Positions 1-11,700 of a stretch of DNA of 64,000 bases are shown here, one piece after another. The notes beneath the pieces are model-generated. The model was not told the DNA's origin, searched no databases, and worked only from the letters and a program-made list of their open reading frames with translations. Positions within the stretch are counted from its first letter, which is position 1. Each line of letters begins with the position of its first letter. The DNA lies in the NCBI GenBank assembly GCA_949126835.1, contig OX421494.1, positions 3,913,201-3,977,200 of the forward strand. Direction: 5' to 3'. A program made the position numbers and the translations under genes. This DNA comes from Anisus vortex (lineage: Eukaryota > Mollusca > Gastropoda > Planorbidae).

Positions 1-762
1 ATGCAGGCTTGATTTAAATATTCGTGTCACTAGGCTGTCTGGTTTTTCCAACGATTGACCCGTAATATATTTCTACGCGATTCGACACTTTTGGTCAGTT
101 CTTGGCGTACATTCGATCAGATAACATCTAAGATTCTGAGTCTCTGAGGATCGTTTCTATTTGAGTTGTATTATGGAAAATTTATTATTCTACTATTAAC
201 TACAATGCTATATGTTCATTGAGGATATTCATTACTAATTGGAATATGTGTAGTTCTTGATTGTGTATATAATATTATTTGGATTCCTACTGGATTGATG
301 TTGTAAATTAAACCAAATTTATCGTTGCTTTCTACACAACTTGGTTAGCGTCAATATTTCAAAGTTATATACATGTGTGTATGTGTAATATTTATTCAAC
401 TATATTAATAATCTACACTACCACTCGACATCGAGGTTCTTGCTGTATAATATGAGCCACATAAATAATTATACATGAAGTAAATCAACTGAAAACTCTA
501 AAACTACGCTATGTGAATTGCCAGGGGATTATAAGAACCAGGAATACTCTAGACAACTACAAATAAACTTCAGATTAATATAATAAGATCTTCACTAATA
601 CAAGGATACTCACACTAATAATAACAATACTATAACTATTATTTTCATAAATTGAATGGGGGCTCTAGCCGTAATAACATTATAAATCATAATTATACTT
701 GTGTGATCTAAATAGAAGGTCTCATCCATAATTTATTATGGTGAATAAATTGCCTTGTAATA
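1..762 (+). repeat. 5' LTR, right-hand 762 bp
   Basis: This stretch is identical by eye to 7013-7774. It ends in TTGTAATA, which partly mirrors the TGTTAC that opens the 3' LTR. The first 263 bp or so lie left of the window. Confidence 0.92.
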
Positions 763-1166
763 AAATGGGTTTTGCTCGTCAGTGATTTACTAACAAACGT
801 TTAGAGGATTTACTTCAACTTCAAGAATCGTTATACTATTTACACAAACTATTTACAACTGCCGTAATACATACTCGTAACTTGGATGGATTGTGTTGGA
901 AAATATGAACAATATACAATATACTAAAGATTGTGATTGAATTGAACATTGCTATTGAGAATCGGAAAACTTAACTATTCAGCCTGGAAAATTATCTGGT
1001 GTATTACCTTATCGAACAAAGTAACTCTAAGAAAGTATTATTTTTATGACCTTGTTGTGAAAAATCTGAACTGTGTGGTGTAGTGAATTATTCAAAGGAC
1101 AGAAAGTAAGTTGGACACTTTTATTGTATTATTAACAAGATTTACAGTAACTTTTAATAATATAAA
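763..1166 (+). other. Leader between 5' LTR and gag-pol
   Basis: This AT-rich leader has no long open frame. The primer-binding site should lie in its first bases (around TGGGTTTTGCTCGTCAG), but I do not recognise a tRNA 3' end there. Confidence 0.6.
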
Positions 1167-4100
1167 ATGGAGGCCACAAATAATCTTACATTGGATCCAG
1201 AGATATTTGATCTAACCTCAGAACAGCTTAATAAAATGTCAATGATACAATTAAAAGAATTGGCTAAATCATTGGGCATTTCTATCACAGAAACTAGGCC
1301 ATCAAAAACTAAATTACTTCAAGAGGTAACTGAGTGTTTAAGAAAACAAGGTACACTAATTATTGAAGAAACTACTGCTAATGATAACATTAATGATGAA
1401 TCAGATGATGAATTACCTTTTCCTATAAAACAAAGAGTAAAGCATACAACTGGTGACTTAAGTGAAGAATTGAAATTTAAACTTGAGTTAAGAAAGATGG
1501 AATTAGAGATGGAAAGAGAAAGAGAAAGCCAGAGAATTGAGATGGAAAGAGAAATAGCAAGAGAGAAAATAGCAAGCCAAGAAAGAATTGAGATAGCAAG
1601 GTCTCGTACGTCAAATCATTCGAATGCAAGCTCTGAAGCAGATGCAGAACTGTATAAGTTTAAGAAACATATTCCAGTTTTTGAAGATAATTCGGTGGAA
1701 GAGTTCTTCATGATTTTCGAGAGAAACGCTAGAGACTATCAATTTCCCGAGGGCAAGAAAGCTATACTTCTACGCTCAGCTCTGAATAAAGGAAAGGCAC
1801 TTGATGTTGTATTAAGTCTTACTGAAGAGGAATTGTATGATTATGAACTGATCAAGAATAGAGTACTGCTAAGTTATGCATTAACACCTGAAAAATATAG
1901 AAAAGTGTTTCGTGAGTCTAAGAAAGAACAGGAACAATCCCATGTTGATTTTCTAAGACAGAAAAAGAAATATTTTGAAAGATGGATTCGATCCAAAGGT
2001 GTAAACAAAGACTTTGATAAATTAGCTAATCTTATGCTAATGGAAGACTTTAACAATAACATCAGAGGTGATGTAAGAATACATTTAGCAGACAAAGGTG
2101 TAGAACAAGTAGAAACAGCAGCAGTGATGGCAGACGAATATGTTATTATCCATTCCAGCAATAAATTTACAACAGTTGATAAATCTAAATTCCAGAATCG
2201 AGATATGAAGGTAGAAAAGAAAACCATGAATCCAAATGAATCCTATCAATCAAAGAGACATCAGCAGAGCAATCAAGGTCCAACAAATTCCAAGCCAACC
2301 TGTAGCCATTGTAAACGAATTGGACATACTAAGGAAAAGTGCTGGATATTGAATGGGAACCCGAATAAAAAGAATGTTGTCTTATCGTATGTAGCAATGC
2401 CAAAACAAAGAACTCATGAAAATGTAAAGAAGGATATTAGAACTCAAACAGAGATACCTAGTGCTAATGCAGATAACCTGACAAAACACACGTATCTAGG
2501 AAACTTGAAACCAGAAATAGTTCCTGAAATAGAGACAATGGTTTTCAATAATTCTAATTCTAATCTGAGCTCCAAGGAGTCTATATCAGATAGAACCACC
2601 ATGAGTACTAAACATACCTCTTACAAAAATAACTTGGATACAGATCTCATCGATACTGAGATACCAAGCAATTGTTTACCATTCATTGAAGAAGGTACCG
2701 TGTCATCCATAATAAATGGTGTCACTAGTGAAAAAAACATCAGAATACTCCGTGATACAGGGGCTGAGGTTTCACTACTTTTAGAGAATACTGTTCCTAC
2801 GTCACAATCGACATATACAGGACAGGATCTTACTATTCAAGGTGTATCAAGGAAAAATGTACAAGTTCCTTTGCATCAAATACAGCTGAAGAGTGCGTAC
2901 TTCACTGGAAATGTAGTTGTGGGTGTGTACAAATCACTTCCGTTTAAAGGCGTTTCTTTAATACTGGGAAATGATATTGCTGGAGATGTGGTGCATTCCA
3001 TATCCAAGAAAAAACAATACCTCAATAAAAGTGAGAGCTTTATCAAACCTATATGCATCGTCACGAGAGGTATGGCCCAACAACAAAAGTCTGTCGAAAC
3101 CATGTCAAAGTCAAAAATAGAACCAGAAATTGACCTACAGGCAACTTTCCTGGCTGACATCTTGAGTGGTCCCTCAGTCAAGACTACTGAAAGTAATTTG
3201 TCACCTCGACAATTACTCCTATTAGAGCAGAATAGAGATTCAGGAATTAAACACCTGAAGAAAAAGGTGATAACTGAACAGGAGGCAGAAATGAACGGAA
3301 ATGGACTTTTTCTGAAGGAGGGAATATTAATGCAAAAATGGAGAGATGTGAAATGTGATAATGACAATTGCAGAGAAGGAAGTCAGATTGTGGTACCAGC
3401 CATATATCGTAATGACATCTTACACATGGCTCATGACACGCCATATGCTGGTCATCTAGGAGTGAACAAGACTTACCGTCGAATTCTTCCGTACTTCTAT
3501 TGGCCTGGACTACATCGTGACGTCACAAAATACTGCAAGTCATGCAATACATGCCAGATAGTTGGTAAACCTAACCAGACTATACCGGTAGCACCTCTAA
3601 AGCCAATACCCGCCTTTGCAGAACCATTTAGCCACTTGCTAATAGACTGTGTAGGTCCTTTGCCTAAAACAAAGACAGGACACCAGTACTTATTCACTAT
3701 AATGTGCACTGCCACGAGATATCCTGAAGCTATTCCGCTACGCACCATTAACGCAGATAAGATATCTGACGCACTGATTGCATTTTGTTCAAGATACGGT
3801 CTTCCAAAGACTATACAGTCAGACCAAGGATCTAACTTTACATCAAAGCTGTTTAACCAGGTCTTAAAGAAACTAGGCATCCAACATGCAACTTCAACTG
3901 CGTACCATCCGCAAAGCCAAGGTGCCCTAGAAAGATATCATCAGACTCTGAAAACCATGCTCCGCACATACTGTTTTGAGAACACTGAAGACTGGGATCG
4001 CGGTATTCCATTCGCTCTTTTCGCGACTAGAGAAACTGTGCAGGAATCTCTTGGATTCAGTCCGTTCGAGTTAGTGTTTGGACATTCAGTTCGAGGACCT

Positions 4101-5975
4101 CTAAAACTGTTGCAGGAAACCTTGTTAAATTCTGATGAAGAGACTGGACTCGTAGCTTATGTGGAACAATTTAGCAATAGAATCTATCATGCTTTTAATC
4201 ATGTTAAAGATAATCTTTTGCAGGCTCAGAAAAGAATGAAAGGGTACTATGATGTCAAGGCCAGATCCCGATGTTTCCATCCTGGTGATAAAGTCCTCAT
4301 GTTGACCCAATTGTCTAGACAACCCCTGAGTGCAAAATATACAGGACCATATCAGGTTTTAGATAAAATCAGTGATGTAACATACATTGTAAAAACCCCT
4401 GATAGAAGGAAAACACAGAGACTGTGCCATATAAACATGCTAAAACCTTATGTTGTTAGGGAAGAACAAACTGACATTAGGCCAGTGAGTGCTATCAAAA
4501 CTGTTGAAACACCCCCGCCTAAATTTAAAAAGACAATCATAGAAAGTAAACTTCAGAACACTGAAGCACTTAAAAACCTCAATGATAAACTGGCACATCT
4601 AGACTCAGGTGAACAGACTTCTATCAAGGGTTTAATCTATGATCATGTAAATTTGTTTAGTGATGTTCCTAACAAAACAACTTTGGTTACCCATGATGTA
4701 GTTTTAAAAGATGATAATGTTAAACCTGTCAAACAACATCCGTATAGGGTTAATCCCATACAACTTGAACACATCCGTAAAGAAATTGATTATATGCTGA
4801 GCAATGATATAATTACTCACAGTAACAGTGATTGGTCATCCCCATGTGTGTTGGTTCCCAAATCTGATGGTTCACTACGCTTTTGTGTAGACTATAGGAA
4901 ATTAAACCAAGTGACAAAAACAGATTCGTATCCCATACCACGGATAGATGATTTAATCGATAGAGTAAGCACTGCAAACTATGTAACTAAGATTGACTTA
5001 CTAACAGCTTATTTCCAAATCCCATTAACAGATAGGACTCAGGAGGTATCAACTTTTGTTACTCCTGATGGATTATATAAGTTTAAAGTAATGCCATTCG
5101 GAATGGTCAATGCTCCAGCTAGTTTTCAAAGACTAATAAACACTATTATCCATGATATCCCACAATGCCATGCATATCTGGACGATATCGTAGTGTTCAG
5201 TAATAACTTTAATGATCATCTACATCAGTTAAAACTATTATTCCAAAAACTAAAACAGGCTAATCTTACTATAAACCTAGTTAAAAGTCAATTTTGCCAT
5301 GCAGAAATTGAATATTTAGGTCATGTAGTGGGTAATGGCAAAGTAAAACCAGTGAATGCCAAAGTCAAAGCTATACAGGAATTCCCTGCCCCTAAAACGC
5401 AGAAACAACTTCGAGGATTTCTGGGTATGGCCGGGTACTACAGGAAGTTTTGTAAAAACTTTTCTATTATCACTTGCCCTTTGACAAATCTCTTGAGAAA
5501 GAAAAATCAATTTAAGTGGACTCAGGAATGTGACCAAGCCTTTAACGATATAAAAGACATACTGACCAAGGCACCAGTATTAGTCTCACCTGATTATACT
5601 AAACCCTTCAGAATAACGGTAGACTCGTGTAATACAGGAATGGGCGCGGTAATCTCACAAATAGGAGATGATTCACTTGAACATCCCATTAGCTTTTGTT
5701 CAAAAAAATTTAACCCACATGAGGTAAATTATAGCACAATAGAGCAGGAATTACTAGGACTTATCCAAGCATTGAAACATTTCAATTACTATGTAAATGG
5801 TTCTCAGTTCCCAATCGAGATATTCACTGATCACAATCCCCTAGTATTTCTTTCCCGCATCAAACAAAATCAGCGCATTCTAAGATGGAGTTTGTTTATT
5901 CAAGCTTACAACTTAAAAATAACTAACTTATCTGGAAAAGATAACATCGTCGCGGACACCCTATCGCGCATGTAA
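1167..5975 (+). CDS. Gag-Pol polyprotein of a gypsy-type element with INT before RT
   Basis: The frame has 1602 codons with no internal stop. The start follows an in-frame TAA 9 bp upstream. Domains in order: a SAP-like N-terminus (about 20-60); a charged E/R-rich coiled coil (about 100-150); a retrotransposon gag domain (about 165-330); a CCHC zinc knuckle (C379, C382, H387, C392); an aspartic protease with DTGA at 530-533; an integrase with an H756/H763/C790/C793 zinc site and a D827-D886-E922 catalytic triad (D,D35E); a GPY/F-like module (YTGPYQV) after the integrase; a reverse transcriptase with YLDD at 1337-1340; and RNase H starting near D1486. There is no chromodomain or envelope. Gag and Pol are in one frame, so no frameshift is needed. 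All key catalytic residues I checked are present, so the protein may be active. The integrase-before-RT order is copia-like, while the sequence is gypsy-like, as in Gmr1. Confidence 0.95.
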   Translation: MEATNNLTLDPEIFDLTSEQLNKMSMIQLKELAKSLGISITETRPSKTKLLQEVTECLRKQGTLIIEETTANDNINDESDDELPFPIKQRVKHTTGDLSEELKFKLELRKMELEMERERESQRIEMEREIAREKIASQERIEIARSRTSNHSNASSEADAELYKFKKHIPVFEDNSVEEFFMIFERNARDYQFPEGKKAILLRSALNKGKALDVVLSLTEEELYDYELIKNRVLLSYALTPEKYRKVFRESKKEQEQSHVDFLRQKKKYFERWIRSKGVNKDFDKLANLMLMEDFNNNIRGDVRIHLADKGVEQVETAAVMADEYVIIHSSNKFTTVDKSKFQNRDMKVEKKTMNPNESYQSKRHQQSNQGPTNSKPTCSHCKRIGHTKEKCWILNGNPNKKNVVLSYVAMPKQRTHENVKKDIRTQTEIPSANADNLTKHTYLGNLKPEIVPEIETMVFNNSNSNLSSKESISDRTTMSTKHTSYKNNLDTDLIDTEIPSNCLPFIEEGTVSSIINGVTSEKNIRILRDTGAEVSLLLENTVPTSQSTYTGQDLTIQGVSRKNVQVPLHQIQLKSAYFTGNVVVGVYKSLPFKGVSLILGNDIAGDVVHSISKKKQYLNKSESFIKPICIVTRGMAQQQKSVETMSKSKIEPEIDLQATFLADILSGPSVKTTESNLSPRQLLLLEQNRDSGIKHLKKKVITEQEAEMNGNGLFLKEGILMQKWRDVKCDNDNCREGSQIVVPAIYRNDILHMAHDTPYAGHLGVNKTYRRILPYFYWPGLHRDVTKYCKSCNTCQIVGKPNQTIPVAPLKPIPAFAEPFSHLLIDCVGPLPKTKTGHQYLFTIMCTATRYPEAIPLRTINADKISDALIAFCSRYGLPKTIQSDQGSNFTSKLFNQVLKKLGIQHATSTAYHPQSQGALERYHQTLKTMLRTYCFENTEDWDRGIPFALFATRETVQESLGFSPFELVFGHSVRGPLKLLQETLLNSDEETGLVAYVEQFSNRIYHAFNHVKDNLLQAQKRMKGYYDVKARSRCFHPGDKVLMLTQLSRQPLSAKYTGPYQVLDKISDVTYIVKTPDRRKTQRLCHINMLKPYVVREEQTDIRPVSAIKTVETPPPKFKKTIIESKLQNTEALKNLNDKLAHLDSGEQTSIKGLIYDHVNLFSDVPNKTTLVTHDVVLKDDNVKPVKQHPYRVNPIQLEHIRKEIDYMLSNDIITHSNSDWSSPCVLVPKSDGSLRFCVDYRKLNQVTKTDSYPIPRIDDLIDRVSTANYVTKIDLLTAYFQIPLTDRTQEVSTFVTPDGLYKFKVMPFGMVNAPASFQRLINTIIHDIPQCHAYLDDIVVFSNNFNDHLHQLKLLFQKLKQANLTINLVKSQFCHAEIEYLGHVVGNGKVKPVNAKVKAIQEFPAPKTQKQLRGFLGMAGYYRKFCKNFSIITCPLTNLLRKKNQFKWTQECDQAFNDIKDILTKAPVLVSPDYTKPFRITVDSCNTGMGAVISQIGDDSLEHPISFCSKKFNPHEVNYSTIEQELLGLIQALKHFNYYVNGSQFPIEIFTDHNPLVFLSRIKQNQRILRWSLFIQAYNLKITNLSGKDNIVADTLSRM

Positions 5976-6749
5976 CAAATGTATAAGGAAATAGATAACT
6001 TCATGTATATATTCTGATAATCCTAACTAAGAGAATTGGATCATTTAAAATATAAATGCATGAATATATGAATATGTTGTGATTATTTTATGCAATATCT
6101 TATGCCTTATTTTATGCCATGAATATTTCCATTTGCTAAAACAAATATTATTATTGTTGTAGGAAAAAAGAAAAAAACCTAATAAGTTACTTTTAAGTAT
6201 TATTGATTTATGGACATAATTTTCTTTATTAGTAAGATAATGAATGAACAGAAATGTACATCCTTATTTTGAAACAATCAAACTATAGTTGTGATTATGT
6301 AAAAACCAAGATAGAGTAATGTGCATACACTTCACATGCTTACACACTTAAGATTAAACTCTTACTTTAAAATTTATTTAAATATTAATTTCATTTAAGT
6401 TGAATTAATTAATGATTGAATTGTTTAATATGATAACATTAGTTATGTTGATTTTTACCTTATAAATAAGATGATGATGTTTATAAGGAATGATATCTCA
6501 GAGAGTATAATTTTTTAGAATAACGCGAACATGTGTTATGGTCTAAGGATAACTTGAGATCCTATATGATGAGGGTTTAATAGAATAAATTATTTCCCTT
6601 ACTTGTCTTATTTAACGGACTACCCAGGTGGAGTCAGTTTTTTTTTTGTATATTGTTTAGAACTAAAGTTAAGTGCAGGCGGTTCTAAAAGAAATTGCAC
6701 ACTTCTATTGTTTAGTATGCAATGTTCTTTTCCTTTTGGTACGGGCGAC
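5976..6749 (+). other. 3' untranslated region of the LTR element
   Basis: This AT-rich stretch lies between the Gag-Pol stop and the 3' LTR. It has no open frame of note. A polypurine tract should sit just before 6750, but no clear purine run is visible there. Confidence 0.6.
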
Positions 6750-7774
6750 TGTTACGAAACGTAAATTCCCTACATTGTAATGTTAATAAACCAACTAAAT
6801 CATTTAAGCGAATTGCGTTTAAACGATATAAAATATTTCTCAGCTCAAGGTTTCCCCCCGGGTTTTTCCTAACCTAATGAGAGCATTATTGTTTTTTTAT
6901 TAACCTCGATAAAAACATGAACTGTTCACGTAAACACAGCGTGTCAAGGTCGTCCGGTCTCTCCTTATTTTGTTAGAGCATTATTGCTTGACATTCTGAT
7001 CACGCAGTCAACATGCAGGCTTGATTTAAATATTCGTGTCACTAGGCTGTCTGGTTTTTCCAACGATTGACCCGTAATATATTTCTACGCGATTCGACAC
7101 TTTTGGTCAGTTCTTGGCGTACATTCGATCAGATAACATCTAAGATTCTGAGTCTCTGAGGATCGTTTCTATTTGAGTTGTATTATGGAAAATTTATTAT
7201 TCTACTATTAACTACAATGCTATATGTTCATTGAGGATATTCATTACTAATTGGAATATGTGTAGTTCTTGATTGTGTATATAATATTATTTGGATTCCT
7301 ACTGGATTGATGTTGTAAATTAAACCAAATTTATCGTTGCTTTCTACACAACTTGGTTAGCGTCAATATTTCAAAGTTATATACATGTGTGTATGTGTAA
7401 TATTTATTCAACTATATTAATAATCTACACTACCACTCGACATCGAGGTTCTTGCTGTATAATATGAGCCACATAAATAATTATACATGAAGTAAATCAA
7501 CTGAAAACTCTAAAACTACGCTATGTGAATTGCCAGGGGATTATAAGAACCAGGAATACTCTAGACAACTACAAATAAACTTCAGATTAATATAATAAGA
7601 TCTTCACTAATACAAGGATACTCACACTAATAATAACAATACTATAACTATTATTTTCATAAATTGAATGGGGGCTCTAGCCGTAATAACATTATAAATC
7701 ATAATTATACTTGTGTGATCTAAATAGAAGGTCTCATCCATAATTTATTATGGTGAATAAATTGCCTTGTAATA
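6750..7774 (+). repeat. 3' LTR (about 1025 bp)
   Basis: It starts TGTTACGAAACG and ends TTGTAATA. Its last 762 bp match the start of the window. The right boundary was set where the 5' and 3' copies diverge, and it is good to about 1 bp. Confidence 0.9.
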
Positions 7775-8084
7775 ATATTGAGGCCCACCTTTAACAAGCT
7801 ATCCTCCTGGTCTGACAAATGCCAAAAAGCCTTTATAAGAAAATTCACAGAGCTTTTCTATTTTAAGGCAATTAAAAACTTTTTATAAGGACAACACCAT
7901 CATATATATTTTTTATACAGTGACTGTTGGTAGTATCATCAGCTTTGCATCATATGTTCGTAATGTCATTACATCACAAAAACCACCTTTCATAAACAAA
8001 AAAAGCCCCCTCTACCACACAGACAACGCCATCTCATGAAGAATTTAACTGTGGACTTTTTCCTCATGTAACAGGGGTCTCCAC

Positions 8085-8302
8085 CAGGGGCGAAGCCAGA
8101 ATTTTTTTCCAGGGGGGGCTGAACTTTCGCGTGACAAATATTTACCAAATACCAGGGGGGGCTAAACTTTCGCGTGACATAGATTTACCAAATTTTTTGC
8201 GAATTTAGTGCATATTTTAAAAAAATCGGTTGAAAAAAATATTTTTTTTAAATTCCAGGGGGGGCTGAGCCCCCCTCAGCCTCCCCTGTGGCTTCGCCCC
8301 TG
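8085..8302. mobile_element. hAT-like MITE, 218 bp
   Basis: The ends are inverted repeats, CAGGGGCGAAGCCA and TGGCTTCGCCCCTG. A perfect 8-bp target duplication, GTCTCCAC, flanks it (8077-8084 and 8303-8310). The interior holds repeated G-rich blocks next to a CTTTCGCG motif, also seen in the copy at 11876. It has no coding capacity. The 8-bp duplication and CAGGGG end indicate the hAT superfamily. Confidence 0.88.
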
Positions 8303-8738
8303 GTCTCCACAATACAATAAATAATAAGAAGAATTGTGTCACGGAAGCTGGCTAATTATGATTGTTAAAATTCACACCCACTGCTACCAAAACAAATCTA
8401 GGCAAAGAGGTCGCCTTCTTTCAAACAGAAATTTTCCCACATAATAATCTTCCAGAAATACAAGACAGTCCAACCTGCAATAACTGACCTTTTGACCCTT
8501 ATTCTGCTTTCATGAATAGTATGATAGTTTGTGTACTTGTATCAGAAAGTTTTTTTTTTAAATGTTTGCTTTAAAACCCACCAGATAGCAATCAAATCAA
8601 TTGTTCATTTGTTCGTATCAGTAAAGGAATCTTATATTAAAGATAAATTGTTCAACTCTTGTGTGGGGAAGTCTATGAATGCAACCAACTCTAAGTATTT
8701 GTGTGATTATTTTACTGAGAAGAGAAATGAAAACTTAC

Positions 8739-11700
8739 GCCAGCATTTCATCACTTTCTATCAACATGTGCATGTAGCGCTCCAAGGAATGCTCATTTAG
8801 GGATGCCCGGAGCCACGCCCTGCCCCGACCTGAGTCTGTGTTGACCAGTTTCAGCTTGCTGAACCTTTGAAACTCATGCTTCGTTAAATGCTCTTTGGCA
8901 TAATGCCAAAATACTGAAAGAAATATAGGCATAAATATAATCAGAATCCATGTGGCTTTCAATTTATTTGATTAAAATATATTAAAAAAATATAAACAAA
9001 CTGACTTAAGCAATTAAAAAATCACTTGAAATGGAGAAAAGAATCTAGAACAATAATGAAGCATTGCAGATAGTAAAACTTGAAAAAAAAATCCCAGCTT
9101 CAAACTACCAAAGCTAAATACAAGGTCACAATAGGAAAAAAAACAAAATAAAGTTGAGCTCTAGTATTTTCCCTAATAGAAATATGCATTTGTTACTATT
9201 CTTGTCTAGAGCAATTTAAAATGAAACAGTAACCTTTTTTTTTTTTCTAATATGGCACAGACACCCATGCTATACAACAAATTATTTTTTATACTTTTAC
9301 ACTACTAGTTACTACAGTGTAGAATTATTTACAAAATAAAAGTGAGAAATTGAAAATGTATTAATCATCTTACCTGGTTCAGTTTCAATTCTTTTAATAT
9401 CAGAAAATAAATCTGTGACTTTGCCTAATCCTGCTCTTTCTGTCATCTGTCTAGAAAACATTAAAGAGAAATACTCCTGGTTAGCTTATAAAGATTCTTC
9501 ATTATTACAAGAAACTTTTTAAAAGTCTGTTATTCATCACCCACTCTGCTGGCATTGTCCTAAAACGTGCTTGACAATTGCAGCTTTGCAGCCTTTCGTT
9601 TGAACAACGACAAGCTGCTTTTGAAAATTGTATTCTTCTAGTTCATGATTAAATTATTGAACTTTTTAATGAGATTTTACTACAACAAAATTGTACTCTA
9701 TCAGCTTTTTAATTATAGTTTTTCTTTACAGATCATTTAGAGTCACAAAGGTTATAGAAAGCAGGGGCATTCAACTCCATGACCTCATTTCAAACATTAT
9801 AGCAATCAAGCGTAATTCTAAATATATTAAATATCAGTAAAGTAAAGAAACCACCAAATTTACCCTTAGATTCGGTAAAGCAGCGTTCACCAGTTTCTAT
9901 GGCCACGGCCTACTAGGTAATTGTGTGGCCAGCACTGTGCAAAGGCGCCTTTACTTTACCCTACCCCAACTAAAGTCAGATACCCATCAGAGCTGGATAG
10001 ACTCAGGGACACCCCTTCCAGACCTGGGAAACAATTCTAGTCTTCATCAACATTTGAACCCAGGACCTTTGGTACGCCAGCCGGACGTGCTGCAGCTCAG
10101 CAACCATGCCCCACTACATCATTTCATATGTTTATATATCATCAAAACCTCCAAACAAACTAAAAACCTGTAAGGTGTGGATTAAACTGAAGCTTCTAGC
10201 GCTTGAGAAAACTAATAGAATTTTGGTTTTACTTGAATGCTGAGAGAGCTTTGTTGTTTTTTTTCATCCCATGTTGAAGAGCTGCTTCCCATGTTGCACA
10301 CAAACAGGAAATTCTGGGGCATGGAGAAAAAACAGTGTAACTAAATACTCTTGCTGGTAAAGAAATGTATAAAGTGCACATTGCAATGTTTAGGTAAAGA
10401 AATTTATAAAGTGCACATTGCAATGTTTAGATAAAGAAATATATAAAGTGCACATTGCAATGTCTAGGTAAAGAAATGTATAAAGTGCACATTGCAATTT
10501 TTAGGTAAAGAAATGTATAAAGTGCACATTGCAATGTTTAGGTAAAGAAATATATAAAGTGCACATTGCAATGTCTAGGTAAAGAAATGTATAAAGTGCA
10601 CATTGGAATTTTTAGGTAAAGAAATGTATAAAGTGCACATTGCAATGTTTAGGTAAAGAAATGTATAAAGTGCACATTGCAATGTTTAGGTAAAGAAATG
10701 TATAAAGTGCACATTGCAATGTTTAGGTAAAGAAATTTATAAAGTGCACATTACAATGTTTAGGTAAAAAAATGTAAAAAATGCACATTGCAATGTTTAG
10801 GTAAAGATCAAAAGAAAAAAAAAGCTAAATGTTGAAACTTACCTGCTATCAGAATCTGTAGCTAGTTCTGATCTCCCACCAAAACGTACTTGACACTGAA
10901 AGGCATCAAAAGTAAACCAGATTTATTGCATGTGTATATATATATGTATGTGATTTTCTTTTCTTCTTGTGCAGTATGGAGACATGAGGATAGAAACAGA
11001 TTTAATGAAAAATATCTACTCTGGGTACTCCAATATTATATAATGCCCCTTCTATACCAGGGGTGGACACATAACATCAATGCAAGATACATTCAGGGCT
11101 GTGGAGTCGTTAGATAAATGTTCCGACTCCAACTCCGATTCCTCGGTTTTTGTACTTTCGACGCCAGGTACCCAAATTTCCTCAGACTCCCGACTCCACA
11201 GCCCTGTCAGGGCCTCTAAACTCTGCTTAGTATGAGTAAATAGACCGTTGGCCCGAGAGCTTTCTCAATATCTGGCCCGAAAGCATGGAATCTATTCCCT
11301 ATCCAACTCAGACAGACAAGTTCTATCGTCACTTTTAAAAATAACTTGAAAACGTGTTATTTTGTTAAACATTTTAGACCCCAACTGTTTTACTTTTATA
11401 TGAAGTCGGTTAATGCTACATTTATTTGCTTTGTCCTATGTTTGTAAAGTTTTGAGGTTATTAATTAGCTTTATATCCCTTTTAGCCTGGAGAATTATAT
11501 CTGTGTTCTTGGTTGTTTGTTAAATGCGCTCTGAGCGTACATTATATTTGTTGGCAGCGCTATACAAATAGAATTATTATTATTATTATGAACAGATTTA
11601 GGATATTTACCCAGGTTCCACTGTTTATTATTGCTAAATTCACATTTTTTTAATATTCTACACAGGCCTTAGATATTATGTAAATTAGGCAACCCATATT

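Larger units (their letters stand above)
1..7774 (+). mobile_element. Gmr1-like Ty3/gypsy LTR retrotransposon (5' end cut by window edge)
   Basis: Position 1 of the window matches position 7013, so the window opens inside the 5' LTR and the 3' LTR is complete. The layout is 5' LTR (1-762, truncated), leader (763-1166), one Gag-Pol frame (1167-5975), 3' untranslated region (5976-6749) and 3' LTR (6750-7774). I compared the two LTR copies by eye over 762 bp and saw no difference, which points to a recent insertion. The pol domain order is PR-INT-RT-RH, although every domain is gypsy-type. The element lies in the region of the minus-strand SNX29 gene, antisense to it. The target duplication cannot be checked because the left flank is outside the window. 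I could not assign a primer-binding site with confidence. Confidence 0.93.

Noticed and set aside
3497..3880. Minus-strand frames of 117-163 codons inside the Gag-Pol region
   Set aside because: They are antisense shadows of the 1602-codon frame, with no recognisable domains.
8531..8800. 89-codon plus-strand frame
   Set aside because: It overlaps the well-supported SNX29 exon at 8739-8913 in antisense and has no homology.
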